Assembly (NCBI GenBank): GCA_945833895.1
Contig: CAMAGQ010000004.1
Location: 1-29,531 of the forward strand
Source: an uncultured bacterium
GTDB lineage: Bacteria > Cyanobacteriota > Vampirovibrionia > Gastranaerophilales > Gastranaerophilaceae
Direction of reading: 5' to 3'
Length of the DNA stretch: 29,531 nucleotides
This document shows positions 6,396 through 14,399 of this stretch, one piece after another. The translations under genes were made by a program, and so were the position numbers. The notes under the pieces are model-generated. The model was not told where the DNA came from, searched no databases, and saw nothing but the letters and a program-made list of their open reading frames with translations. Positions within the stretch are counted from its first letter, which is position 1. Each line of letters starts with the position of its first letter.

Positions 6396-8951
6396 TTGAC
6401 ACAGCAAAATATGTTTGAGCACGGGAAAATTGTTCCGGTTAATATAAGAGAAGAAATGAAACGTTCCTATATCGATTACGCAATGAGTGTAATTGTCGGA
6501 CGTGCGTTACCGGACGTTAGAGATGGTTTGAAACCTGTTCACAGACGTATTTTATATGCAATGAACGAACTTGGTATGTATCCTGATAAACCGTTCAAGA
6601 AATGTGCCAGAATTGTCGGTGAAGTTCTTGGTAAATACCACCCGCACGGTGACTATTCTGTTTATGAAGCTCTTGTTCGTATGGCTCAAGACTTCTCCAC
6701 AAGATACTTAATGGTTGACGGTCACGGAAACTTCGGTTCAGTCGACGGCGACGGAGCAGCTGCAATGCGTTATACAGAAGCTCGTATGCACAAGATTACA
6801 CAATCTATGCTTGCCGATATTGATTGCGAAACGGTTGAATTTGAACCTAACTTTGATGGTTCACTTCAAGAACCGTCAGTTCTTCCTGTAAGACTTCCAA
6901 TGTTATTATTAAACGGTGTTTCAGGTATCGCAGTAGGTATGGCAACAAACGTTCCGCCTCACAACCTTGCAGAAGTTGTTGACGGTACAATCGCCCTAAT
7001 TGACAATCCGAAAATTACTATTCCTGAATTAATGGAATATATTAAAGGCCCTGACTTCCCGACAGCCGCAACTATTATCGGTTTGAACGATATTAAACAA
7101 GCTTACGAAACTGGCAGAGGTTCTATTAAAATGTCCGCTGTTTCAGGCTTTGAAGAAATTTCAGGCGGAGCAGGCAGACAAACAAGAACAGCAATCGTTG
7201 TTACCGAAATTCCTTATCAGGTTAACAAAGCTTTATTAATCGAAAAAATTGCTGACCTTGTTAAAGAACAACGTATTACAGGTATTTCCGATATTCGTGA
7301 TGAATCTGACCGCGACGGTATGAGAATTGTTATCGAGCTTAAACGTGATGCTAAGCCTGACGTTGTCCGCAATAACTTGTACAAATACACTCAACTTGCA
7401 ACAACCTTCGGGGTGAATATGGTTGCACTTTGCGGCAAACAGCCTCGATTGATGAATTTGTATGAAGTTTTGAACGAATTTGTAGAACACAGAATTGAAA
7501 TTGTAACAAGAAGAACTATTTTCTTCTTGAAAAAAGCAAAAATCAGAGCACACATCTTGGCAGGTTTAATCATTGCACTGGGTTCTATTGACGAAGTTAT
7601 TGAACTAATCAAGACATCGAAAACAACAGATATCGCAAGAGAAAGTTTGATGAGCAGATTCGGACTTGATGCCGATCAGGCAAACGCAATTCTTGAAATG
7701 CAATTAAGACGTTTGACAGGTTTAGAACAAGACAAAGTCAAAGCAGAATACGACGAATTATTAAAGAAAATTTCAGAATACGAATCAATTCTTGCAAGCC
7801 GTCAAAAAGTTCTTGATATCATCAAAACCGAATTGCTTGAAGATAAAGAAAAATACGGCGACGACAGAAAAACTCAAATTTTACCTGAACAGGGCGAAGT
7901 TACAATTGAAGATTTGACACCAAATACTCCAATGGCAGTATTTATCACTCACCAAGGTTACTTGAAACGTATTTCGCTTGACACATTTGAACGTCAAAAC
8001 AGAGCAACCCGTGGTAAATCAGGTATAAAAACAAAAGAAGATGATGATATTCAACATTTCTTCACGGCAATGATGCACGATAAAGTGTTGTTCTTCTCTT
8101 CAAAAGGTACTGTTTACAGCCTGAACGTTTACGACTTCCCTGAAGGCGGACGTCAATCAAAAGGCTTACCGATAGTGAACGTGCTACCTATTGATCAGGA
8201 CGAAAAGATTACGGCAGTAGTTCCTGTAAGTTCATTCTCAAAAGAACTAAATCTGATTATGCTGACTAAAAAAGGTAATATTAAACGTATTGAACTTGAT
8301 AACTTTGCAAATATCAGACGTAACGGAATTATTGCAATCGGACTTGATGAAGGTGACAGCCTATGCTGGGTAAAACTTGCAACATCAAAAGATGAAATTA
8401 TCGTCGGAACATCCTGCGGTATGGCAATAAGATTCCCAATCCAAGACTTGCGACCGCTCGGCAGAAGTGCAAGAGGTGTAATCTCAATGAAATTACGTTC
8501 AGGTGATGAAATCGTAGGCTGCGACATTGTTCCGCAAGATTATGATGCAGATTTGCTTGTTGTAACATCAGACGGATTTGGCAAAAGAACTAAACTTTCA
8601 GAATTCAGAACTCAAAACAGAGGCGGAATAGGCTTGATTGCAACAAAATTCAAAACAAGTGCATCAAGACTTGTAGCCCTGACAATTGTAAGAGATTCTG
8701 ATGATATTATGCTTGTAACTGCAAACGGTGTTGTAACAAGATTAAACGCAGGTTCAATCTCACAACAGGGACGTCCTGCAACAGGTGTAAGAGCTCAAAA
8801 CCTCAACGAAAATGACGTTGTATGCTCTGTTAATAAAATTATTAACCCTGATGAAGATGACGTTACCATAAAAACAAAACCGACAGAAACCGCTCCTGCT
8901 GAGGATGCAGTTCAACAAACAAGTTTGCTTGATGAAAATAAGCCTGAATAG
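6396..8951 (+). CDS. gyrA: DNA gyrase subunit A
   Basis: Breakage-reunion subunit of gyrase, which introduces negative supercoils with GyrB. The 851-residue protein starts at TTG 6396, 8 bases after GGAGG; an in-frame ATG at 6408 is the alternative. The N-terminal domain has RSYIDYAMSVIVGRALPDVRDG, the catalytic tyrosine Y126 in AMRYTEAR, and the QRDR HPHGDYSVYEALV. At the positions of E. coli Ser83, Ala84 and Asp87 it carries Tyr87, Ser88 and Glu91. The coiled-coil gate lies around 370-480 and a C-terminal beta-pinwheel follows. The canonical QRRGGKG GyrA box is replaced by QNRATRGKSG, close to what I recall in cyanobacteria; QNRGGIG appears in a later blade. The C-terminal tail is acidic. 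gyrB is not in the window. ParC is less likely given the length and N-terminus. Confidence 0.96.
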   Translation: MTQQNMFEHGKIVPVNIREEMKRSYIDYAMSVIVGRALPDVRDGLKPVHRRILYAMNELGMYPDKPFKKCARIVGEVLGKYHPHGDYSVYEALVRMAQDFSTRYLMVDGHGNFGSVDGDGAAAMRYTEARMHKITQSMLADIDCETVEFEPNFDGSLQEPSVLPVRLPMLLLNGVSGIAVGMATNVPPHNLAEVVDGTIALIDNPKITIPELMEYIKGPDFPTAATIIGLNDIKQAYETGRGSIKMSAVSGFEEISGGAGRQTRTAIVVTEIPYQVNKALLIEKIADLVKEQRITGISDIRDESDRDGMRIVIELKRDAKPDVVRNNLYKYTQLATTFGVNMVALCGKQPRLMNLYEVLNEFVEHRIEIVTRRTIFFLKKAKIRAHILAGLIIALGSIDEVIELIKTSKTTDIARESLMSRFGLDADQANAILEMQLRRLTGLEQDKVKAEYDELLKKISEYESILASRQKVLDIIKTELLEDKEKYGDDRKTQILPEQGEVTIEDLTPNTPMAVFITHQGYLKRISLDTFERQNRATRGKSGIKTKEDDDIQHFFTAMMHDKVLFFSSKGTVYSLNVYDFPEGGRQSKGLPIVNVLPIDQDEKITAVVPVSSFSKELNLIMLTKKGNIKRIELDNFANIRRNGIIAIGLDEGDSLCWVKLATSKDEIIVGTSCGMAIRFPIQDLRPLGRSARGVISMKLRSGDEIVGCDIVPQDYDADLLVVTSDGFGKRTKLSEFRTQNRGGIGLIATKFKTSASRLVALTIVRDSDDIMLVTANGVVTRLNAGSISQQGRPATGVRAQNLNENDVVCSVNKIINPDEDDVTIKTKPTETAPAEDAVQQTSLLDENKPE

Positions 8952-8974
8952 TTGAATTTCATAGGGTTGTAAAA

Positions 8975-9253
8975 TTGAACAATTTTATCAAAACAATATT
9001 AATCTTGATATTATTATCGGTAACTTGCCCCGTATTTTCAACGGAGTATTATGTCGTAAATAATATAGACAGAATTTTCAAACAAACAAACGAAAAAAAT
9101 GCAAACGCAATCTGTTTTTTCTATCAGGGAAACAAATATAAATGTATTTGTCAGGAATGCAAAAATCTGAAAATCTGGGCATCAGGCGATATATCAAAGA
9201 TTAAAGGCTTTTCGACTGATAGAATTTACGGGATTATTGAGGATTGCAAATAA
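8975..9253 (+). CDS. Small secreted Cys-containing protein, unknown function
   Basis: A 92-residue protein starting at TTG 8975, with AGGG about 7 bases upstream. Residues 1-22 form a signal peptide: a Lys after a short polar start, a run of Ile and Leu, and likely cleavage near VFS-TE. The mature part is about 70 residues with Cys in AICFFY, KCICQEC and the terminal DCK. This could form disulfides or bind a metal. It follows gyrA by 23 bases and may be read through from the gyrA promoter. I do not recognise the family. The TTG start and small size leave some doubt, but the clean signal peptide supports a real gene. Confidence 0.65.
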   Translation: MNNFIKTILILILLSVTCPVFSTEYYVVNNIDRIFKQTNEKNANAICFFYQGNKYKCICQECKNLKIWASGDISKIKGFSTDRIYGIIEDCK

Positions 9254-9266
9254 GATAATTTATGAT
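9237..9266 (+). promoter_or_regulatory. Candidate promoter of the PC4-like gene
   Basis: TTGAGG (9237-9242), an 18-base spacer and TATGAT (9261-9266). It overlaps the 3' end of the secreted-protein gene and would give a leader of about 30 bases carrying AAGGAG. Confidence 0.4.
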
Positions 9267-9301
9267 AGGATTATTGAAGTCAGTTAAATAAGGAGAGAAA
9301 A

Positions 9302-9544
9302 ATGGCAGAAGCAAAAATTTTAGCAACAATAGAAAGAACAGACACAGAACAATTACAAATATCAATTAGTGAATATAAAGGAAAAAGTTACTTGAATATG
9401 AGAATATTCTACACTACAGACGAAGGTGCAACTTGGCTGCCGACAAAAAAAGGCGTAACTTTCACTCCTGATCAGATTGATATACTGACAGAAGCGATTG
9501 AAGCAGCAAAACAAGAATTCATGTCAGAAGAAATGGAAGGCTAG
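9302..9544 (+). CDS. PC4/YdbC-type ssDNA-binding protein
   Basis: An 80-residue protein matching the bacterial YdbC subgroup of the PC4 (transcriptional coactivator p15) fold. The fold is a curved beta-sheet plus a helix that dimerises and binds single-stranded DNA. The diagnostic run is YLNMRIFY, then GATWLPTKKGVTF, then a C-terminal helix starting at TPDQIDILTEAIEAA. AAGGAG sits 6 bases upstream of the ATG. A hairpin with a weak T tract follows at 9577-9598. Family members are often linked to transcription, repair or recombination intermediates; the role here is not shown by the sequence. Confidence 0.85.
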   Translation: MAEAKILATIERTDTEQLQISISEYKGKSYLNMRIFYTTDEGATWLPTKKGVTFTPDQIDILTEAIEAAKQEFMSEEMEG

Positions 9545-9576
9545 AATTAAAACCGTATAGTTTATAAAATTATGAT

Positions 9577-9605
9577 GCCCTTCCTGAATTGGAAGGGCGT
9601 TCATT
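9577..9605 (+). terminator. Hairpin terminator after the PC4-like gene
   Basis: GCCCTTCC and GGAAGGGC form a perfect 8-bp stem around a TGAATT loop, 32 bases past the stop codon. The following bases GTTCATTCT are only moderately T-rich, so it is a plausible but not ideal intrinsic terminator. Confidence 0.65.
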
Positions 9606-9763
9606 CTAAAGGCAAACGATTGCACTGCGATTTATTCTCCAACTCTGCCCCAACCATCCCCAATCAGACAGAAAAAAGTTATTTTTAATTTTACGTGCAA
9701 ATCAAAAATATTTGTGTAAAAATTATTTTTACGGGTTTTTATATATTATGAAAGGATAATATC

Positions 9764-10042
9764 ATGCCTAAAATTTCTAAAATCACCAAAAGAACATTTA
9801 ATGATGTTGTAAAAGAAAGAAAACTTGTTCAGCGTATATCTGAAAAAGAAAAACAAGAATCCTTGCAAATTCAAAAAGAATTACAATTCGACAAGTTCAT
9901 TAAAAATACAGCCAAAGATATCTTACAAAAATCGCCAACATTCAAACTTCAAGTATTTGATGCTGATGCAAAGACCCCGATGAATTTGGCATTTTCTGAT
10001 AACTCAATCTGGGCTCCATGGAGTGCATTGTTTAAAAAGTAA
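9764..10042 (+). CDS. Small basic protein of unknown function
   Basis: A 92-residue, Lys-rich protein with no signal peptide or membrane segment. The first 55 residues are strongly charged and helical (KERKLVQRISEKEKQES). A more compact tail contains KLQVFDADAKTP and ends SIWAPWSALFKK. AAAGGA lies 9 bases before the ATG, a good ribosome binding site. The gene stands alone, with about 165 bases of AT-rich DNA upstream holding no clear promoter, and is convergent with thiL. I do not recognise the family; charge suggests nucleic-acid or ribosome association but this is only inference. Confidence 0.65.
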   Translation: MPKISKITKRTFNDVVKERKLVQRISEKEKQESLQIQKELQFDKFIKNTAKDILQKSPTFKLQVFDADAKTPMNLAFSDNSIWAPWSALFKK

Positions 10043-10136
10043 AATGAATTCTCCACTCAGGTAAACTTGTTCTTTACCCTTCCGAATTTACGGAGAGAGC
10101 GGTTGTTTGGAAAATTTTCACAATTACCGCCACCGC

Positions 10137-11045
10137 TTACCCTTTGAAATGGTTGAAAATCTTGTCCTCCACATGGGCTTTTGTGAAATGTTTTATTTCA
10201 CCGTCGATTTTCAGGTTAATGCCGTTACCTGACTTAATTTTGCCGATTGGTGTTCCGTAATTGTATTTTTCGGGAATTACTGCGATAAGCCCGTAATCCT
10301 CACCGCCAAACAAAACAGACTCTTGCCAATTTGCAAAGTTTTCCACGTTTTTGTTATGCGGGATTTTGTCGAAATCAACTTCTGTCATAACCCCGCTTTC
10401 AGTTGCTATCGCCGATAAAGCATCCATAAGTCCGTCTGATGTGTCCATCATTGCGTAAGGTTCTTTTACGTTTTCCCCGATAATTTTGCCAAAATCAATC
10501 TGAGCAACAGGCATAAGGTGTTTTTCGACAATTTCTTTCGGTAAAGATTGCCCTTTTTGTAAGAGTTTTAGCCCGATATCGCTTGAACCGTGTTCACCCG
10601 CAATCACAATCTTGTAACCCTCTTTCGCATTTTTTCGGGAAGAAATATTTCGGTGTTTGGTTGAACCTATCGCACAAACAGAGATAAAAATTTTGTCAGA
10701 CCCCGTAATATCTCCGCCGACGATTTCACAAATGCTATTGCAAGCGGATTTACAACCTTTATAAAACTCTTTTACAAAATTATTATCAACCGTATCAGGT
10801 AAAGACAAAGAAATAGTCATATATTTTGGCTCAGCACCGCTTGCCGCGACATCCGAAAGGTTTACCGCAGCCGATTTCCAGCCAAGTTCGTACGGCGAAA
10901 AATAATTAAGCGAAAAATGAACATCTTCTACAAGACTGTCTTGCGTGACAACAATTCCCAAATCCTCAAGATATGCACAATCATCCCCGATATATTTTGA
11001 ATTTAGGGTTTGTTTGATTATTGTAATAAAATCTTTTTCTCTCAT
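10137..11045 (-). CDS. thiL: Thiamine-monophosphate kinase
   Basis: Phosphorylates thiamine monophosphate to thiamine diphosphate with ATP, the last step of cofactor synthesis. The 302-residue protein shows the ThiL/PurM-like signature in order: YIGDDCA with the metal-binding Asp pair, TQDSLVEDVHF, NLSDVAASGAEP, GGDITGS, MDTSDGLMDAL and FGGEDYGL. Length is slightly short but complete. It begins 5 bases after the stop of the GGDEF/HD-GYP gene and has no visible Shine-Dalgarno, so translation probably depends on coupling to the upstream gene. No TPP riboswitch-like sequence is seen nearby, and no other thiamine genes are in the window. Confidence 0.94.
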   Translation of the reverse strand: MREKDFITIIKQTLNSKYIGDDCAYLEDLGIVVTQDSLVEDVHFSLNYFSPYELGWKSAAVNLSDVAASGAEPKYMTISLSLPDTVDNNFVKEFYKGCKSACNSICEIVGGDITGSDKIFISVCAIGSTKHRNISSRKNAKEGYKIVIAGEHGSSDIGLKLLQKGQSLPKEIVEKHLMPVAQIDFGKIIGENVKEPYAMMDTSDGLMDALSAIATESGVMTEVDFDKIPHNKNVENFANWQESVLFGGEDYGLIAVIPEKYNYGTPIGKIKSGNGINLKIDGEIKHFTKAHVEDKIFNHFKG

Positions 11046-11050
11046 AATAT

Positions 11051-12955
11051 TTAAACTACGTCGTGTCCAATCAGCGAAATAAATTCAGCGACAAGTGTTT
11101 TGTTCCATTTTTTGCCCGCATCGGATTTTATAATTTCCAGTGCATCTTTAGTTGACATTTTTGAACGATAAGGACGCTGTTCGATTAGTGCAAAATATTC
11201 ATCAATAATAAGTATTATTTGCGATGTTAGCGGGATTTCTTCTTTCTCAATCTTATTCGGATAGCCTGAACCGTCCCAGTTTTCGTGGTGGTGTTCTATA
11301 ATAGGCAAAACATCTTGGATACAGGATATCGGCTTCAAAATCTCTCTTGCTGCAATAACAGGGTGATTTTTGATGTGTTCACGCTCCTCAGGTGTCAACG
11401 GAGAGGATTTTTGCAACAATTCCTCAGGGAGCATCAAGTTTCCGATATCGTAAAGCAAAACCGCAACTTTAAGATTGTCAATCTCTTCTTTTGATAAGTC
11501 AAACCTTTTGGCAAGTGTAATTGCACACAAAATTTTGTTTTTCGTAACTCCCGCACTGTGCATAGGGTTGTAGATTTTTGTCAAAGTATCAGCCACAGAA
11601 TATAGTGCCTCTTGTGAAGTTTCGTTGTTGTTTTGAGATTTCAATTTCTCACATAAATCTTTAGACAAATGTTTAATCTTCGGAATCCTGTTTTTAGAAA
11701 GAATATCAATGAAGGTATTTACGGCAACTTCCTGCCAGTAGGTTTCGGAAATCGGCTGAGCAAGAGTAACCTGATTACGCCCGTTGCGTTTTGAAGTGTA
11801 CATGGCTTGGTCTGTCAATTCAAGAAGTTCATCAATATTTTCACTGTGTTCAAAGTACGTTGCAACCCCTAAACTTCCCGTAATATGCCCGATAGTATCA
11901 ATTTCCGCACTTTCTATCGATTTACGGATTCTTTCTGCGGCAATCATTGCACCCTGAGAAGAAATCCCCGGAAGCAATACGTTAAACTCTTCACCGCCGA
12001 TACGTGCCGGAACATCGACGGAACGAGCGTTTGATTTCAACACATTTGCAATGGTTTTTATCGCTAAATCACCGAAATTATGCCCGTAAGTATCATTGAT
12101 TTTTTTCAAAAAGTCCAAATCAATACCGATTATAGAGAACGGTTGATTTTGACGTTTTGCACGCTGAACTTCTTTTGCTAAGGCTTCTTCAAAATATCTG
12201 CGGTTGTATAATCCTGTCAATCCGTCGGTTACGGCTTGTTCTCTCACGGCTTGGAACAAATCGGCGATTGTTATTGCCATTTCAATTTGTTTTGCAAAAA
12301 GTCCGAGAAAGTCCATTTCGGTTGTTGCAAGTTCTTCACGTGATGAAAATACACAAAACCACCCGAATTCTTTTTCTTGTGCAATCAAAGGAACGACTAT
12401 TACAGATTTTACGGGTTGATTTGAAACAACTTTGTCAATTGTTTCTCTTGGTATTTCAGGCAGAACAGATGCCAGCGATAAATCAATTGCCTTGGTTTGA
12501 ATAATATTTTTTTGTTTTATAGCGTCGTAGAAAACACTGTTTGTCGAATAATTTAGTCTTCTGGTTTGAATTCCGGGAGAGCCGATAATTGCGTTCAGCC
12601 TGTCAATCAAACCGTCATTTGATTGGGCAATAATTCGTAAAAATTCCCCGTTTTCATCCTGTTGTTTTCTGATAATCGCACAGTGCATATACCCGAGTTC
12701 ACCCTGAGTGCTGTTTACGATTGCCTCTAAAACGTTTTCCAAAGGGGTTGAAGAGTTCATCATATCCCAGATGTGCTGAAGCGTAAACATCCTTTTGTTT
12801 GCATCGTTTAACTCTTCTGTGCGTTCCGCAATCTCTTTTTCCAGTTCTATATTTCTTTCGTATATTTCAAGATAATCAAGTTTCTCGTTGTAGATACTGT
12901 TTTCCACTTCTGAAACTTTTCTGGTAATCTCTTTAAATTTGTCGAATAAACCCAT
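11051..12955 (-). CDS. Diguanylate cyclase with GAF and degenerate HD-GYP domains
   Basis: A cytoplasmic cyclic-di-GMP signalling protein of 634 residues. Order: coiled coil about 1-60, GAF sensor about 70-225, GGDEF about 235-400, HD-GYP about 440-620. The cyclase motif is intact as GGEEF (320-324), and RSVD (311-314) sits where the inhibitory I-site RxxD is expected, so c-di-GMP synthesis is likely and feedback-inhibited. In the HD-GYP domain, GYP (564-566) and HHHENWDGSGYP are intact, but the signature HDIGK reads YDIGN with Tyr502 in place of the metal-binding His. Phosphodiesterase activity is therefore doubtful. I chose ATG 12955 with AAAAGG upstream; an in-frame TTG precedes it by one codon. 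It lies 51 bases after the GT9 gene and 5 bases before thiL. Confidence 0.93.
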   Translation of the reverse strand: MGLFDKFKEITRKVSEVENSIYNEKLDYLEIYERNIELEKEIAERTEELNDANKRMFTLQHIWDMMNSSTPLENVLEAIVNSTQGELGYMHCAIIRKQQDENGEFLRIIAQSNDGLIDRLNAIIGSPGIQTRRLNYSTNSVFYDAIKQKNIIQTKAIDLSLASVLPEIPRETIDKVVSNQPVKSVIVVPLIAQEKEFGWFCVFSSREELATTEMDFLGLFAKQIEMAITIADLFQAVREQAVTDGLTGLYNRRYFEEALAKEVQRAKRQNQPFSIIGIDLDFLKKINDTYGHNFGDLAIKTIANVLKSNARSVDVPARIGGEEFNVLLPGISSQGAMIAAERIRKSIESAEIDTIGHITGSLGVATYFEHSENIDELLELTDQAMYTSKRNGRNQVTLAQPISETYWQEVAVNTFIDILSKNRIPKIKHLSKDLCEKLKSQNNNETSQEALYSVADTLTKIYNPMHSAGVTKNKILCAITLAKRFDLSKEEIDNLKVAVLLYDIGNLMLPEELLQKSSPLTPEEREHIKNHPVIAAREILKPISCIQDVLPIIEHHHENWDGSGYPNKIEKEEIPLTSQIILIIDEYFALIEQRPYRSKMSTKDALEIIKSDAGKKWNKTLVAEFISLIGHDVV

Positions 12956-13006
12956 CAAACACCTTTTCGTATATATTTCAATCTAAAATCTAATTATATT
13001 ACTTTT

Positions 13007-14056
13007 TTATGAAAATATCAAGTTATTTATAACTTCCACTACTTTTTCAGGAGTCGGAGAGTTTGTGCAAGCATTGATATTGTTGCGTAATTTGCATTTT
13101 CGTTTGAAGCACGGCTGGCAAGGCATACCTTGACCGCCAAGTGCAATATATTTGTTTTTATCACCCAGAGGAGCAAGAACTTCTTTCGGGGTGCAGGTAA
13201 ATATCGTAATAACGGCAGGATTTCTCGTTGCCCATGCTAAATGAGCACTTCCGCTGTCAGGTGCAAGAACAAGATTTGCCCTTGAAAAAACTTCCATAAG
13301 TTCAATAATATTGGTTTTCCCCGCAAGATTAAGATATCGCCCGCAGTTAATATATTCAATCAACTCGTTATCAGCAGGCCCGCCCGTAAATACAATATTA
13401 CATTTTTCGCCGATTTCATCAACAACGGCTTTCCAGTGGTCTTTGTTCCAGTGCTTGTTTCCCCACGTTGTCGCAGGAGCAATCACTACAAGCGGTTTTG
13501 CCTTGTCTAAACCTGAAAGCAGACCGTCAATCTTTGCAATCTGTTCGTTTGTTCTTGGCGGAAGTGTAACTTTTATCTCGTCAGGTTTTATCCCGAGATA
13601 CTCTGCGTATTTCAGATAATTCATAACGATTGGCGAATCAGGAGCGTAAGAAATATCATCAATCCATTCGTTTCCGCCTAAAATCGCAAACTCACGTGCT
13701 TCTTTTGAGATAATCCTTCGCTTTGCACCGCTGAATAATAACCAGTATAAACTTTTCAGCATCATTTGAGAATCTATTGCGATATCGAATTTCTCGGCAC
13801 GAATTTGCTTGATTATTCTAAGATAATCGTCAAAATTTTCTTTGCAAGGCCCGTTCTTTTTCCACTTTCCAAGCGGTGCAAGAATAGCCTTATCAACACA
13901 AGGATTGTTTTCAACAACCTGAATTCCTTTTTCGGAAACGAGCCACGTAACCTCATATCCTGCATCTTTCAAGGCATTTGCAAGCGGAACATTAAAAATT
14001 ACATCACCAAGGGACGACAGTTTTATGAGTAATACTTTTTTCTTTTTCTCTTCCAT
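13007..14056 (-). CDS. Glycosyltransferase family 9 (heptosyltransferase-like)
   Basis: A 349-residue GT9 enzyme, the family of ADP-heptose:LPS heptosyltransferases that build the inner core of lipopolysaccharide at the cytoplasmic face. Visible family features are VLLIKLSSLGDVIFNVPLA at the N-terminus, VIAPATTWGNKHW in the middle, FTGGPADN, and the nucleotide-sugar block NLVLAPDSGSAHLAWA. A C-terminal cluster of cysteines (MPCQPCFKRKCK, then NACTNSPTPEKV) is also common in GT9 enzymes. ATG 14056 has GAGGA 7 bases upstream; the TTG two codons earlier is too close to it. It is divergent from the rhamnose operon, suggesting a shared surface-glycan theme. The exact sugar donor cannot be read. 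Confidence 0.9.
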   Translation of the reverse strand: MEEKKKKVLLIKLSSLGDVIFNVPLANALKDAGYEVTWLVSEKGIQVVENNPCVDKAILAPLGKWKKNGPCKENFDDYLRIIKQIRAEKFDIAIDSQMMLKSLYWLLFSGAKRRIISKEAREFAILGGNEWIDDISYAPDSPIVMNYLKYAEYLGIKPDEIKVTLPPRTNEQIAKIDGLLSGLDKAKPLVVIAPATTWGNKHWNKDHWKAVVDEIGEKCNIVFTGGPADNELIEYINCGRYLNLAGKTNIIELMEVFSRANLVLAPDSGSAHLAWATRNPAVITIFTCTPKEVLAPLGDKNKYIALGGQGMPCQPCFKRKCKLRNNINACTNSPTPEKVVEVINNLIFS

Positions 14057-14092
14057 TTGCAAATCCTCAATTTACGTGTGTTTGACAAATTT

Positions 14093-14121
14093 ATTATAAG
14101 TGAAAACTGTTTTATAGTCCA
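14093..14121 (-). promoter_or_regulatory. Promoter of the GT9 gene
   Basis: On the minus strand TGGACT (14116-14121), a 17-base spacer and a perfect TATAAT (14093-14098). The leader would be about 30 bases and contains GAGGA. Confidence 0.65.
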
Positions 14122-14153
14122 GTGTGTAAATGTTGCAAAGGGGGAGATACAAA

Positions 14154-14197
14154 ATCCCCTCCCGCGTAAAGGGAGAGGGGCGGGGTGAGGGGTTAAA
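14154..14197 (-). repeat. C-rich/G-rich hairpin repeat
   Basis: CCCCTCCC and GGGAGAGGGG can pair across a short AT-containing loop, followed by CGGGGTGAGGGGTT. Read on the minus strand the end is AACCCCTCACCC, the same block found at 28691-28702, which marks this as a dispersed family. Confidence 0.7.
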
Positions 14198-14205
14198 TAA
14201 ATACC

Positions 14206-14267
14206 CGTTATTCTGAACAGGCACAAACAGAGGGTGACGTGTTCGTTTTTTGCGAGTGAAGAATCCC
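14206..14267 (+). repeat. Diverged copy of the CGTCATTCTGAGC repeat
   Basis: CGTTATTCTGAAC at the left and GAATCCC at the right match the ends of the copies at 2445 and 28498 and give almost the same length (62 bp). The middle is different. It borders the C-rich repeat, as also happens at 28498-28732. Confidence 0.6.
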
Positions 14268-14326
14268 TGAAAATTTGCTTGGGCACAAGCCCCTAACAGC
14301 GGCTGCCAATTTGTGCAAAATCTTTC

Positions 14327-14355
14327 TTGAATTATTCCTCAAAAACATGTATAAT
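14327..14355 (+). promoter_or_regulatory. Promoter of the rhamnose operon (rfbCBDA)
   Basis: TTGAAT (14327-14332), exactly 17 bases, then a perfect TATAAT (14350-14355). A second TATAAT at 14374-14379 has an extended -10 TGT in front but no -35, and may be an additional start. Leader lengths would be about 40 or 15 bases; GGAAAGAG precedes the rfbC ATG. Confidence 0.75.
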
Positions 14356-14399
14356 CAAAAAATAAGTTTGTGTTATAATATTTTTGGAAAGAGAAAAAG

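Larger units (their letters stand above)
14122..14326. other. Divergent intergenic region filled with repeats
   Basis: Between the GT9 promoter and the rfbC promoter there is no credible gene. It contains a C-rich/G-rich hairpin repeat (14154-14197) followed by a diverged copy of the CGTCATTCTGAGC element (14206-14267). The remaining bases show nothing I can interpret. Confidence 0.7.

Noticed and set aside
10097..10136. Inverted repeat AGCGGT...ACCGCT between the small basic protein and thiL
   Set aside because: Only six pairs around a 28-base loop and no T tract; too weak for a terminator call.
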